DNA from: CAXBNB01 sp965267535
GTDB lineage: Bacteria; Bacteroidota; Bacteroidia; Cytophagales; Cyclobacteriaceae
Length of the DNA stretch: 64,000 nt
Assembly: GCA_965267535.1 (NCBI GenBank)
Contig: OZ254082.1
Span: 2,604,001-2,668,000 of the forward strand
Direction of reading: 5' to 3'
Shown: piece by piece, positions 24,001 to 27,697 of the stretch
Layout of the letters: every line of letters begins with the position of its first letter
How positions within the stretch are numbered: position 1 is the first letter of the stretch
The notes under the pieces: generated by a model
Seen by the model: the letters and a program-made list of their open reading frames with translations, nothing else
Told to the model about the DNA's origin: nothing
The model's database searches: none
Position numbers and translations under genes: made by a program

Positions 24001-24997
24001 GCATACTGTACCAAGCGGCAAGAGCAACAGTCAGCTGACCTTCTACTGGTATACAGGAAACACAACTGATCCTGCTAATCGTATAGACGAAACCGTATCT
24101 ACTTACACCAGAGGTGAGCTTACAGCTACTACCTATACTGTAGAGATGATCGATGAAACGACGGGTTGTTCCATCAGCAAATCGATCACGGTAGAGGATC
24201 AAACACAAAACGCTCCTACGCCGCTGTTTACTGTGATATCTGACAGAACCAACTGTAGCACTCCTAACGGGGAAGCGCTGATCACAAGCGACATTCTTGA
24301 GTATACTTTCGAGTGGACATACAATGGCGCATTCTTTGGAACAGGTACTAAATTCAACAACCTGGATGTAGGAGAATACACCATAGTAGCTACTGATATC
24401 AAAACAGGATGTACATCCAATGCAGCTACCTTTAATATTGCAGACAATACCGTTCAGGATCCTGCATTTGAAATACTGGTAACTCAGAATCCTGTATGTG
24501 ATATCAATAACGGGGAAGTAGAAACCATAGGCCTGGAGGAAATTGATTCTATAGCATGGTCTATTGTGAATACTGTAGAACCCGGCTTTAGTGCCGGCCT
24601 TTACAGCAACGATCGTAAACTGATCGAAGCACCCCCGGGTGACTACTCTGTGTATGTACGCGATGGTTTCGGTTGTGACAATACTATTCAGTTCAGCTTA
24701 AGCACAGACATCATTATATACAATGGTGTATCAGCCAACGGTGATGGACAAAACGATATATTCCTGATCGATTGTGCGGAATTCTTCCCGAACAACAAGT
24801 GTCAGATATTCAACCGTGCCGGACAGCTGGTATATGAAATCGACAACTATGACAACACGACAAATGTCTTTATTGGCGAAAGCAACAAAGGCGTGTCGGT
24901 AGGTAAGGAAGGTTTGCCGGAAGGTACATATTTCTATATCTTTGATAAAGGTGATGGTTCAGATGTACACCAGGGTTATTTAGAATTAGTTAGATAA
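2..24997 (+). CDS. Giant SprB-like repetitive adhesin with T9SS C-terminal domain (5' partial)
   Basis: The reading frame is open to the left edge (first full codon at base 2), so the signal peptide and true start lie outside; about 8331 residues are visible. Apart from the C-terminus the protein is a string of roughly 80-90 Ig-like/SprB-type domains of 90-105 residues. Each has an early Cys (T-x-C...NG), a central Y-x-F/Y-x-W/L-Y strand, a G-x-Y-x-V-x-V strand and a late G-C. Two domain flavours alternate (A: FTF-x-x-Y/F; B: YTYQWY-x-G). The last ~95 residues (from about base 24709) contain NGVSANGDGQND and end in a G-Y-L-E-L-V-R strand. This is the gliding-motility-associated/CHU_C-type (type B) sorting domain recognised by the type IX secretion system. 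The PorP/SprF gene follows 8 bp downstream, as in sprB-sprF of Flavobacterium johnsoniae, where SprB is a mobile surface adhesin. A role in adhesion or gliding is inferred. The fragment alone is longer than SprB (about 6.5 kilo-residues). Confidence 0.9.
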   Translation, partial: NGTDFASGPVFTGASVTDMPHGTYSVFAILDGNACPSDTATVVIDLIEQDPVIKINKLAPLTDCATPNGQLEAVVIVDGMEVTNGYNFTWYLGNDFIDTVSVASIASNLEARTYTVVAQNKISGCTSNLDEVVDTNLTLPGIQLETKTDITACNNLNGGSITVSSGGFTTDYTFNWYNGTEVKAVPDFTGVAGAGATYSGITFGFYTVEAVQTEGSNPSNCKSAPLTIEIENLTGAPAAEFTTVHNSSCGSGNGSITATSGGTATGFTFDFYSGVSTSPSDKITTNLSGENNSIAGSLPDGDYTVVITNSSNGCSVQNVVTLNDISSNPDILDTDIDVTDRTACNGGGADPDNGMIDAVGTASGGSGNYEYILWSGAASGNPLATNNTGLFEQLGSGNYSLKVRDLDTDCLSDVSDIRINLVRDEPIIGLASSTENTNCNTGNGTLSVTATSGISEPISGYEFSIYQGNNTQAANLLQGPIAVADGSVGHTFTGLLGGNYRVYILNVGNNCDQTEDFIINDNISIPVFEPLIVTNQRSCNSPNGALDARIDDSGDGISNYDFVWYAGDQATGPVIGTSNVLDNRAAGQYTVVATDKTSGCSSSPLTGTVGEQLELPIVETEIVNAQTNCSNPNGQLKAYTTDPSFPGVEFTDNHTFVWYVGNSASGTPISAGVDPGNGSNPTFPVAGEEHTIGGLVAGTYTVEVTSDNSGCAVTQTITLTDNIILPVISSANVTDNSGCTGNFTGSIEAAVTYNGGAVTLPDADYTFTWYSGIGTGGAVLSTGSTNNVLSNLQDGDYTVTVTNNAVGCTSDPQTYTVNLSPGAFDIVVDTQSPNTNCTGTANGHLIASIEIGNVAQNTADYTFEWFEGANTTTNLTAPETESGTNNSEAINLDAGEYTVRATNIASGCSFTASATISDVNATLAVTGSATTGATDCAAGNGSITINEITQTANGVSTTIAGAATIDADFDLELLNASLTSLGNITNPSAATLSPGTYYVVATYTAGSGCESTPFQFTIADNSINPVINIVEDAPDAACTGGTGSGGLSASVDESAQGGGAAVTANYSFQWYVGSDLNNTTTPVPNGNGGNTASITNMEGGDYFVVVTDNATPNNGCSARLSFTLSEDNPAYTIQTADVTLAHISECTGATTGSATVNDVLVDGVSNGGTTGFTFELTDNMGASLSTNATGVFTGLTNGTYYVIATNTNTNCESVPLQFDILDQSVQPQLSITVDANNTDCAGGGNGQLTVSVDNPDGGTYSYTWHSGADVNVNNPIGQTTASATGLDNGDYWVLVEDDNSPGSCFAKISASIIDDPADLSVDAATAVATDQCNPQNGSITITQMTEDGTTYTAATDMQPYTFTLYESDGTTAVAPDPFTQATATDLPVATGLDAGTYFVTVTNALTCQSGQTQVIVGTNTTAPALTITEVAPNGTCAGATNPVGSLQVTVDNDDSEDYTYQWYVGSGTGTPVVDGVNANGSNVPAGEPQMETISGLVEGVYTVVVTDNESTASAGLGCSASATFTLSKDTPTYTVNAASTTHIQHCTVDDTGVYEVTDVSVNGTPTGGVAGFTFKFFDNLGTELTTGNPASVTVTGANISGLTPGNYSVEITNTATNCSSANIPFEIQDNSQAPVLSITVDQNNTSCGAANGSLTANIVFNDGGTYSYTWYNGNNLSDTSSPLGQTTATATGLDNGDYWVLVTDTSDPNNTCSAKIAGTIIDDPADLSVDAATAVATDQCNPQNGSITITQMTEDGTTYTAATDMQPYTFTLYESDGTTAVAPDPFTQATATDLPVATGLDAGTYFVTVTNALTCQSGQTQVIVGTNTTAPALTITEVAPNGTCAGATNPVGSLQVTVDNDDSEDYTYQWYVGSGTGTPVVDGVNANGSNVPAGEPQMETISGLVEGVYTVVVTDNESTASAGLGCSASATFTLSKDTPTYTVNAASTTHIQHCTVDDTGVYEVTDVSVNGTPTGGVAGFTFKFFDNLGTELTTGNPASVTVTGANISGLTPGNYSVEITNTATNCSSANIPFEIQDNSQAPVLSITVDQNNTSCGAANGSLTANIVFNDGGTYSYTWYNGNNLSDTSSPLGQTTATATGLDNGDYWVLVTDTSDPNNTCSAKIAGTIIDDPADLSVDAATAVATDQCNPQNGSITITQMTEDGTTYTAATDMQPYTFTLYESDGTTAVAPDPFTQATATDLPVATGLDAGTYFVTVTNALTCQSGQTQVIVGTNTTAPALTITEVAPNGTCAGATNPVGSLQVTVDNDDSEDYTYQWYVGSGTGTPVVDGVNANGSNVPAGEPQMETISGLVEGVYTVVVTDNESTASAGLGCSASATFTLSKDTPTYTVNAASTTHIQHCTVDDTGVYEVTDVSVNGTPTGGVAGFTFKFFDNLGTELTTGNPASVTVTGANISGLTPGNYSVEITNTATNCSSANIPFEIQDNSQAPVLSITVDQNNTSCGAANGSLTANIVFNDGGTYSYTWYNGNNLSDTSSPLGQTTATATGLDNGDYWVLVTDTSDPNNTCSAKIAGTIIDDPADLSVDAATAVATDQCNPQNGSITITQMTEDGTTYTAATDMQPYTFTLYESDGTTAVAPDPFTQATATDLPVATGLDAGTYFVTVTNALTCQSGQTQVIVGTNTTAPALTITEVAPNGTCAGATNPVGSLQVTVDNDDSEDYTYQWYVGSGTGTPVVDGVNANGSNVPAGEPQMETISGLVEGVYTVVVTDNESTASAGLGCSASATFTLSKDTPTYTVNAASTTHIQHCTVDDTGVYEVTDVSVNGTPTGGVAGFTFKFFDNLGTELTTGNPASVTVTGANISGLTPGNYSVEITNTATNCSSANIPFEIQDNSQAPVLSITVDQNNTSCGAANGSLTANIVFNDGGTYSYTWYNGNNLSDTSSPLGQTTATATGLDNGDYWVLVTDTSDPNNTCSAKIAGTIIDDPADLSVDAATAVATDQCNPQNGSITITQMTEDGTTYTAATDMQPYTFTLYESDGTTAVAPDPFTQATATDLPVATGLDAGTYFVTVTNALTCQSGQTQVIVGTNTTAPALTITEVAPNGTCAGATNPVGSLQVTVDNDDSEDYTYQWYVGSGTGTPVVDGVNANGSNVPAGEPQMETISGLVEGVYTVVVTDNESTASAGLGCSASATFTLSKDTPTYTVNAASTTHIQHCTVDDTGVYEVTDVSVNGTPTGGVAGFTFKFFDNLGTELTTGNPASVTVTGANISGLTPGNYSVEITNTTTNCSSANIPFEIQDNSQAPVLSITVDQNNTSCGAANGSLTANIVFNDGGTYSYTWYNGNNLSDTSSPLGQTTATATGLDNGDYWVLVTDTSDPNNTCSAKIAGTIIDDPADITINASTQANVTKCAADNGQITITELVVNGTTLTAEADIDDYTFALYDNTNTLIRPFDNPGTPGSFPSTNADLAAGTYYVVATEAAATACSSVAYQIDIDDVSESPVLVTAELAANSNCTGTPNGSAQVTITGGSGTYTYAWYEGNDLNNTASAVNVANGGNTATITNMAAGFYWVLVTDNDASAPDNEGCSSRELVEITENLETITIEAVDFAKVDNTNCSPFNGQATVNQITSNGTGLGAGTFAGYEFVWYNSDGSVVAPANTTNTRSDLAPGNYQVTAKNTTSGCESAPVSFTINDNSTTPDLATDIVVVNSTSCDVSTFANGSMTVDPDGTGSPNDGTYSYQWYTGSVAGGTPLAGATNAQTGLAPGVYSVQVTNTTTGCESSIQRTITQEETVDPEIVSFTTGTVTSCTTPDGTATANAELDGVAVNPTDYNWYWFSDADATTPLVAGGGITITDNVVTGLSENTYSVYLENKNTGCKSDVSQVEITRDPSIDITINIFQTQPGTCNGATGELRIEATDPSGVHQFTFEVYKGESDLSATPDLIASSVDDAGDAAGVIDNGNTPFGQGNGADDDDGVTDYEVENLINDTYTIVATDQSTGCTERRVFVLFWADVQRVDVDPIVREHSTNCKPYNDGAGGATGESDVTLRIPALNISNQDNYQLFLYQSTNIDPEPDMTIGTKNWETADGRPSSIQRIAGTLTGATLDLTTDTYINHGAIGGPGNGIFEVGETITGGTSGAEGTITEIVGSRLRITITNATAFTPPETITTLGTDNDNATANDFLADKLNDYTFTGLTAGVYAVVAAEEDENFCYSPPVTFEIEDRTDEIEVESIGVDGSDGNFNDDDVEIVSNMDCTGSATSGTGSITINRLKRGADEDIGAAALGANYNYVWHEGPTTGSNIMGTTITPTVNNGYEITGLPGGQYLVEVSKINSANGDEELCETTFVFTVPNVPPTYTIVSHTVQHVDDCATQDNGSITLLNVDVGSGGEPFLGLTGTYDFLLYEGNVLINGGTPDDPTFTGLDAGTYTLYIQNETSLCLSDPYYVEIEDNHVDPDLTDFNITPNTGCEGSTDARNGSIRVNNIGDQVTNVTIQWLIGDVNSVNTVPAGNITSSNDDTQIDNMPGGTYTLVVTDNTDPNNGCSTFASYVIPDNTVGVTSFAGTKTDAQDCTVPSNGEIVINSVTDSNSTVYSVEADINNTFDFIVYNEDFSSNFVDTDRNIQNLNPGTYYVVAENQVSKCQSDPVQFVIDDVSANPALSFTIDSDNTTCSTASGEVTVNIASASGTYTYEWFVGGDVSDEGTPFANGSVPSAQTTGVGTDNVSGLPAGTYWVKVTDTANPSSTCVSKGVVTVEDETGTITLNASTQITITDASDCAGANATGQIEVTDVSVNGVAQGGTAGFTFEFFDNANVSESTANPFASVAPGDYFVVATSSTTGCSSDPIQVTVGTTADNPDITLAATDNTACDAANYNGTVTATINDMGARTNADYTFTWYNGGQPVTGPARTETGNTLSDLEPGLYSVVITANSPTGVGCSSTATVEVIDNPSEFTISSTAISHISDCADIGQIEVNGMIIDGAAETTQRTVIDNYTFTIYDSNMANPAAFTNAGTPTNYPSVTGLAAGTYFITATLDAAGLNCESAPVQITINDNAITPNLTVSQAQPNANCDLANANGSLTVAINNQDAGTYTYQWYSGTINNTASPLVDGALVSGATTATVSGLAEGNYWVQVTDTQSTGDQCAAAAAIYLNSQFSTITLNASTQITITDASDCAGANATGQIEVTDVSVNGVAQGGTAGFTFEFFDNANVSESTANPFASVAPGDYFVVATSSTTGCSSDPIQVTVGTTADNPDITLAATDNTACDAANYNGTVTATINDMGARTNADYTFTWYNGGQPVTGPARTETGNTLSDLEPGLYSVVITANSPTGVGCSSTATVEVIDNPSEFTISSTAISHISDCADIGQIEVNGMIIDGAAETTQRTVIDNYTFTIYDSNMANPAAFTNAGTPTNYPSVTGLAAGTYFITATLDAAGLNCESAPVQITINDNAITPNLTVSQAQPNANCDLANANGSLTVAINNQDAGTYTYQWYSGTINNTASPLVDGALVSGATTATVSGLAEGNYWVQVTDTQSTGDQCAAAAAIYLNSQFSTITLNASTQITITDASDCAGANATGQIEVTDVSVNGVAQGGTAGFTFEFFDNANVSESTANPFASVAPGDYFVVATSSTTGCSSDPIQVTVGTTADNPDITLAATDNTACDAANYNGTVTATINDMGARTNADYTFTWYNGGQPVTGPARTETGNTLSDLEPGLYSVVITANSPTGVGCSSTATVEVIDNPSEFTISSTAISHISDCADIGQIEVNGMIIDGAAETTQRTVIDNYTFTIYDSNMANPAAFTNAGTPTNYPSVTGLAAGTYFITATLDAAGLNCESAPVQITINDNAITPNLTVSQAQPNSNCDLANANGSLTVAINNQDAGTYTYQWYSGTINNTASPLVDGALVSGATTATVSGLAEGNYWVQVTDTQSTGDQCAAAAAIYLNSQFSTITLNASTQITITDASDCAGANATGQIEVTDVSVNGVAQGGTAGFTFEFFDNANVSESTANPFASVAPGDYFVVATSSTTGCSSDPIQVTVGTTADNPDITLAATDNTACDAANYNGTVTATINDMGARTNADYTFTWYNGGQPVTGPARTETGNTLSDLEPGLYSVVITANSPTGVGCSSTATVEVIDNPSEFTISSTAISHISDCADIGQIEVNGMIIDGAAETTQRTVIDNYTFTIYDSNMANPAAFTNAGTPTNYPSVTGLAAGTYFITATLDAAGLNCESAPVQITINDNAITPNLTVSQAQPNSNCDLANANGSLTVAINNQDAGTYTYQWYSGTINNTASPLVDGALVSGATTATVSGLAEGNYWVQVTDTQSTGDQCAAAAAIYLNSQFSTITLNASTQITITDASDCAGANATGQIEVTDVSVNGVAQGGTAGFTFEFFDNANVSESTANPFASVAPGDYFVVATSSTTGCSSDPIQVTVGTTADNPDITLAATDNTACDAANYNGTVTATINDMGARTNADYTFTWYNGGQPVTGPARTETGNTLSDLEPGLYSVVITANSPTGVGCSSTATVEVIDNPSEFTISSTAISHISDCADIGQIEVNGMIIDGAAETTQRTVIDNYTFTIYDSNMANPAAFTNAGTPTNYPSVTGLAAGTYFITATLDAAGLNCESAPVQITINDNAITPNLTVSQAQPNANCDLANANGSLTVAINNQDAGTYTYQWYSGTINNTASPLVDGALVSGATTATVSGLAEGNYWVQVTDTQSTGDQCAAAAAIYLNSQFSTITLNASTQITITDASDCAGANATGQIEVTDVSVNGVAQGGTAGFTFEFFAEGDINNSVSTSNPYANVTPGDYFVVATSSTTGCSSSPVQVTVGQDDNPPVLIFTENAPNTACNAANYNGSLSVAVSDGAGGTRDASEFTFQWYEGDQPIVGSTVDNADGGNTHTISTVAGGTYSVVVTTTTGLGTGCSTIGTSTISSDKPVLKVTGADIIASNSCNPDENGSIEITALTVNGGTFNSESAIDDFTFELFDASFASLGAFDTPGTATNFPSTSGLSAGDYYVVGTNVNGCTTSPYLVRIEDSSSTPTLELNMELADNSCNGTDATGSLSVTVVGGTISDYTIEWFVGDRSVYGITAVNPANISTSGNKSIISGVAAGEYSVGVTDNTVPGKNCMTIASGVITNNFAEITITEIALTANQNCVPPYNGSVIGEQVTVNGTELSPTATAANYTFTYFDSDLNPVADNTVLQGGTYYVVAENNTTGCTSEATLATVANDLDNLAIDFSTSPNTYCAGAGSYNGSITATVTYNNNTLTGRFSFDWYEGNTAGVGTISSGISSGATDNISTVSNLESKQYTVVVTDNTTGCTITRTHTVPEALEIPELAIPNARLVGSTLCTPGVGNGSITLTNADISPGNLSDYDFDWYLSAPPGATFDTQLGTDGDVGQQSNLQAGDYYVVATNRTTGCSSAPARFDIQDISTVPVLEFSQTSDIGCGTSLGLGSITALADGFQSSNAPAGYSWQWYQGASTTFPAVSNADGGQTSTISNQSFGTYTVEVTNANTGCSIVQRVVLEKEERYPVVVSSSAGSQTTCTPNGTVAITGVSYDGTQEALSNFTFSWTNGAGSPLGNGASPATSGTLPAGSYFVSVTHNATGCTAPQLTEVVVLEEIVLPVITITQDSPDTNCTAATGTGQLSATADGGFTADPPYTFEWFNGSSATGTAFATGPVVSNLSAGTYTVRVSNSNTGCNTTKSYELESEPVKPKIVSVETTGVSVCNTGNGEVNVTAIQPDNLTSYTYELFDVNPSTAGAVAIANSNNGQFTGVNVGTFWVVAEHITTGCLAKAVQVEVEDISISPVIAQESIDLQTNCDPAVPNGAMTVSGDGSTDQAQYSFEWYAGTLPVSGNPADVISNTPEATGLAAGIYSVVVTDLSTGCSSAESFKMADDIEDPILISTSFEANNNCVNPDGELGMFVINAQSNKTYEYYWFVGNVTNPDINNADYTGVAVIGVPNGTYTAYVVDVTGGCTSDPVVVEVPDNTNTSELQFDLIQEEPLTNCDPSRPNAIVNIQHTVPSGKSNSQLTFYWYTGNTTDPANRIDETVSTYTRGELTATTYTVEMIDETTGCSISKSITVEDQTQNAPTPLFTVISDRTNCSTPNGEALITSDILEYTFEWTYNGAFFGTGTKFNNLDVGEYTIVATDIKTGCTSNAATFNIADNTVQDPAFEILVTQNPVCDINNGEVETIGLEEIDSIAWSIVNTVEPGFSAGLYSNDRKLIEAPPGDYSVYVRDGFGCDNTIQFSLSTDIIIYNGVSANGDGQNDIFLIDCAEFFPNNKCQIFNRAGQLVYEIDNYDNTTNVFIGESNKGVSVGKEGLPEGTYFYIFDKGDGSDVHQGYLELVR
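3941..10060 (+). repeat. Tandem array A: five 1224-bp coding units
   Basis: Five near-identical units begin at 3941, 5165, 6389, 7613 and 8837, each with the sequence gacgatccggc. Every step is exactly 1224 bp (408 residues, frame kept). Each unit encodes four Ig-like domains in the order A-B-A-B. A diverged relative of the last domain lies just upstream (about 3700-3940), so the unit edges are arbitrary. Differences between copies are mostly silent point changes. Several 3'-half sites alternate: copies 1 and 3 share one state (ggtacctactcc, cccactcgg, tgttcagct) and copies 2 and 4 the other (ggcacgtactcc, cccgctcgg, tgttcggct). This points to duplication of a two-unit, 2448-bp block. Confidence 0.97.
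14165..20282 (+). repeat. Tandem array B: five 1194-bp coding units plus a partial sixth
   Basis: Units begin at 14165, 15359, 16553, 17747 and 18941 with accattacccttaatgcatc, at exact 1194-bp steps (398 residues). A sixth starts at 20135 and diverges after about 20282. Each unit holds four Ig-like domains (A-B-A-B), like array A but different in sequence. Copies 3 and 4 share the variant cctaattctaactgt (NSNC), while copies 1, 2 and 5 read cctaacgctaactgt (NANC). Copies 2 and 5 share ctcgagccaggactctac. Most other positions are identical, silent sites included, so the array is recently expanded or homogenised by recombination. Confidence 0.97.
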
Positions 24998-25005
24998 GAA
25001 AAGCT

Positions 25006-25923
25006 ATGAAGCATATAAGAATAATAATAGTTTTGATGGTGTTGAGTCTGAGCGCTTTTGGTCAGCAACGCCCCGTGGTGTCAACCTACATGTTCAACGG
25101 TCTGTTGCTGAACCCTGCCTATGCAGGTAGTTTGAATCTATTTACTGCCACTGCAACCAACAGAAGTCAGTGGGTGAATGTAGATGGTGCCCCCAACTCT
25201 CAATCCATTTCTGCCCACACTACCTGGGCAGAAAACCGTGTAGGAACAGGATTGACCATTCAGCGCGATCAAATAGGTGCTCATGAACAATACAGTGTAT
25301 ACGGTAGCTATGCTTATAAAATTCGCATGTCCGGGGGTATACTTTCTATGGGACTACAGGGCGGTTTTGACAATCGCCGTACAGACTTTACCAAGTTGAC
25401 ACTCAAGGATGCGAACGACCCTTACCTGACAGGTGAGCTGACCCGATTCAACCCTAACTTTGGTACAGGATTGTACTTCGCCAATAGAAAGTTTTTTATG
25501 GGAGTATCTATACCTTACATTCTTACTCCAAAGATTTTTTCTGAGGAAAACATAGCATCGGAAGCAAAAGAAGCCCGGTACTATTATTTCAATGTAGGAA
25601 ATGTGATGGAGTTGTCCCCTACCGTAAAGCTCAACCCTTCATTTTTGCTAAGAATGCAACAACGAGCCAACATAGGGTATGACGTAAATGTAAACCTTAT
25701 ATTGAGCGACATTGTATATGCAGGGGTTTCTTACCGTAGTGGCGATGCTGTAGTTTTTCTGACACAACTCGTACTTAACGAAAACTTTCGGGTCGGCTAT
25801 GCATACGATGCAGTATCCAGCTCGCTCAATGCTTTTACAGCGGGTACGCATGAGATCATGCTGAATTACAGAAAGAAAATCAGAGGTGCTAAAAAAGATC
25901 CGTTGTGCCCTGTGTATTTTTAA
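25006..25923 (+). CDS. PorP/SprF family type IX secretion outer-membrane protein
   Basis: This 305-residue protein has a cleavable signal peptide ending near SAFG-QQ. The mature start has the family hallmarks: a YMFNGLLLNPAYAGS motif, then N-R-S-Q-W, then alternating amphipathic strands of an outer-membrane barrel. PorP/SprF proteins assist secretion or surface anchoring of partner T9SS adhesins; SprF is needed for SprB export in F. johnsoniae. The gene begins 8 bp after the giant adhesin stop and precedes a strong terminator, so the two are almost certainly co-transcribed and this is its dedicated partner. The family call is secure; the exact partner is inferred from position. The symbol sprF is not assigned because several paralogues usually exist in one genome. 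Confidence 0.9.
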   Translation: MKHIRIIIVLMVLSLSAFGQQRPVVSTYMFNGLLLNPAYAGSLNLFTATATNRSQWVNVDGAPNSQSISAHTTWAENRVGTGLTIQRDQIGAHEQYSVYGSYAYKIRMSGGILSMGLQGGFDNRRTDFTKLTLKDANDPYLTGELTRFNPNFGTGLYFANRKFFMGVSIPYILTPKIFSEENIASEAKEARYYYFNVGNVMELSPTVKLNPSFLLRMQQRANIGYDVNVNLILSDIVYAGVSYRSGDAVVFLTQLVLNENFRVGYAYDAVSSSLNAFTAGTHEIMLNYRKKIRGAKKDPLCPVYF

Positions 25924-25951
25924 CAAGACCGATCATGTAATAATATATTTT

Positions 25952-25979
25952 AAAAGTGGACTTAACAGTCCACTTTTTT
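25952..25979 (+). terminator. Rho-independent terminator after the adhesin-porP operon
   Basis: A perfect 11-bp stem (AAAAGTGGACT / AGTCCACTTTT) with a 4-base loop TAAC is followed by a T run. It lies 28 bp after the PorP/SprF stop codon. Confidence 0.9.
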
Positions 25980-26011
25980 ATTTTACAGCAAAACCAAATG
26001 AATGACCAGTC

Positions 26012-27280
26012 ATGACTAACAGACGCCAATTCTTACGCAAAGGAATAGCAGCCACTTCCAGCCTTGCGCTTTCCGGATCAGTAGCTGCAGCCTGCTCAGA
26101 TGCACCTAACAATACCAATCAGCATCAGCCCCTGAAGTCGATGGTTGGCAACCTAACTCCCATCGACAAAAAAGAACGAACTGAGCGAATAAGCAAAACA
26201 CAACACCTGATGCAACAATCAAATATCCAGGCCATATTTATCGAAAGTGGCACGTCACTGGATTACTTTACCGGTGTACAGTGGGGGCGCAGTGAGCGAA
26301 TGACTGCTGTAATCATACCCAATGAAGGTGAGCTAGTCTATATATGTCCTGCTTTTGAAGAGAAACGACTACAAGAAAAAATTACCATAACCGGTGAAGT
26401 ACGGGTATGGCAGGAGCATGAAAGTCCTTATCAATTGGTAGTAGATTCTCTAAAAGACAAAAAGATTCTCTCGGGAAATATAGGGATAGAAGAAAATGTA
26501 CGCTTTTTCATGGCAAACGGGCTAGCTAAGCTTTCGTCAAATTATACCTATGTAGATGCAAAACCTGTAGTAGGTGCCTGTAGGCGCATAAAATCGCCCA
26601 CCGAGCTCGCTTTAATGAAAAAAGCAAACGAGATAACACTCGAAGCATATAAAATTGGTTTTTCCCGTATGGAAAAAGGGATGTCACAATACGATCTGAA
26701 TGCCCTGATATACAATACATTTACTGAATTGGGGGCTACCGGTAGCGGGTGGGTTGGTGCATCTTTTGGAGAATTTGCGGCTTTCCCTCACGGAAGTAGT
26801 CAGCCACAGGCATTGCAGGAAGGTGATATTGTATTGATTGATGGTGGTTGTAAACTCTACGGTTATCAGGCCGACATCACGCGTACTACTGTATTTGGTG
26901 AACCCACCAAAAGACAAAAACAGGTATGGGAGGTAGTGAAAAATGCTCAATCAGCAGTATACGAGCATATAGCCGTGGGAAAACCCTGCGAACTACTCGA
27001 TGCTGTAGCTCGGAGTGTAATTGAAAAAGCAGGGTTTGGTTCAGGATATACCAATTTTTTTCATCGAGTGGGACACGGTATCGGCATGGATTTTCATGAA
27101 TGGGAATACCTCGTAAAAGGAAATAAGACTCCACTAACACCCGGTATGTGTTTTTCAAATGAGCCTGGTATATATCTCTACGGAGAATTCGGAGTAAGGC
27201 TGGAAGATTGTTTCTACGTTACAGAAAATGGATATGAAGCCTTTACACCTCAAAGTCCAGCCATTGACTTGCCCGTATAA
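26012..27280 (+). CDS. M24 family metallopeptidase (Xaa-Pro aminopeptidase-like), Tat-type lipoprotein
   Basis: A 422-residue protein with a creatinase-type N-terminal domain and a C-terminal pita-bread peptidase domain. All five dinuclear-metal ligands are visible: D277 and D288 (LIDGG...YQADITRT), H355 (HRVGHGIGMDFHE), E384 (SNEPGIY) and E398 (VRLEDC). The family removes N-terminal residues preceding proline, or cleaves X-Pro dipeptides. The N-terminus is unusual for a peptidase often found in the cytoplasm. A twin-arginine motif RRQFLRKG (residues 4-11) leads into a short hydrophobic stretch ending in VAAAC (C28), which reads as a Tat signal with a lipobox. Two upstream ATGs (25998, 26002) are each followed by an in-frame stop within a few codons, so 26012 is the start. 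The gene stands alone and converges on moaE with a 6-bp gap. The substrate is unknown. Confidence 0.88.
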   Translation: MTNRRQFLRKGIAATSSLALSGSVAAACSDAPNNTNQHQPLKSMVGNLTPIDKKERTERISKTQHLMQQSNIQAIFIESGTSLDYFTGVQWGRSERMTAVIIPNEGELVYICPAFEEKRLQEKITITGEVRVWQEHESPYQLVVDSLKDKKILSGNIGIEENVRFFMANGLAKLSSNYTYVDAKPVVGACRRIKSPTELALMKKANEITLEAYKIGFSRMEKGMSQYDLNALIYNTFTELGATGSGWVGASFGEFAAFPHGSSQPQALQEGDIVLIDGGCKLYGYQADITRTTVFGEPTKRQKQVWEVVKNAQSAVYEHIAVGKPCELLDAVARSVIEKAGFGSGYTNFFHRVGHGIGMDFHEWEYLVKGNKTPLTPGMCFSNEPGIYLYGEFGVRLEDCFYVTENGYEAFTPQSPAIDLPV

Positions 27281-27286
27281 GGGTCG

Positions 27287-27697
27287 CTACGGATGTGCAG
27301 CAACCCACACCTGACCATCTTCAAATACTTCCCTTTTCCAGATAGGCACTGTTTGTTTCAGGGTATCTATGATGTATTCACAGGCTTCAAAAGCAGCTTT
27401 TCTATGCGGTGAAGATACAGCTATCACCACAGCCTCTTCGCCTATATCTACCCTACCCAGCCGGTGTACCACAGCAGCTTTTAATATGGGCCACCTATTG
27501 CAGGCTTCATCCACAATCTTTTCCAACTCCCTTATAGCCATGGGTTTGTGCGATTCAAATTCCAAATACAAAACCCTTCGTTGGTCAGTTGCATTGCGGG
27601 TCGTTCCTATAAAGACATCTATCGCTCCGGCACTGTCACTCGCTACAGATTTTATCAGAGCGGCCGTATCTATCTTATCAGTCGTTAACGTTACCAT
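27287..27697 (-). CDS. moaE: Molybdopterin synthase catalytic subunit MoaE
   Basis: A 136-residue protein of normal MoaE length. It shows the family core: a G-A-x-D-V-F-I-G-x-x-R-N strand, L-Y-L-E-F-E, H-R-x-G-x-V-x-I-G-E, and the C-terminal S-P-H-R-K-A-A-F-E-A-C segment followed by I-W-K-R-E, which carries the active-site lysines. MoaE with MoaD transfers two sulfurs to cyclic pyranopterin monophosphate to form molybdopterin in the cytoplasm. The start ATG overlaps the last base of the moaD stop codon, so the two subunits are translationally coupled. Confidence 0.95.
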   Translation of the reverse strand: MVTLTTDKIDTAALIKSVASDSAGAIDVFIGTTRNATDQRRVLYLEFESHKPMAIRELEKIVDEACNRWPILKAAVVHRLGRVDIGEEAVVIAVSSPHRKAAFEACEYIIDTLKQTVPIWKREVFEDGQVWVAAHP

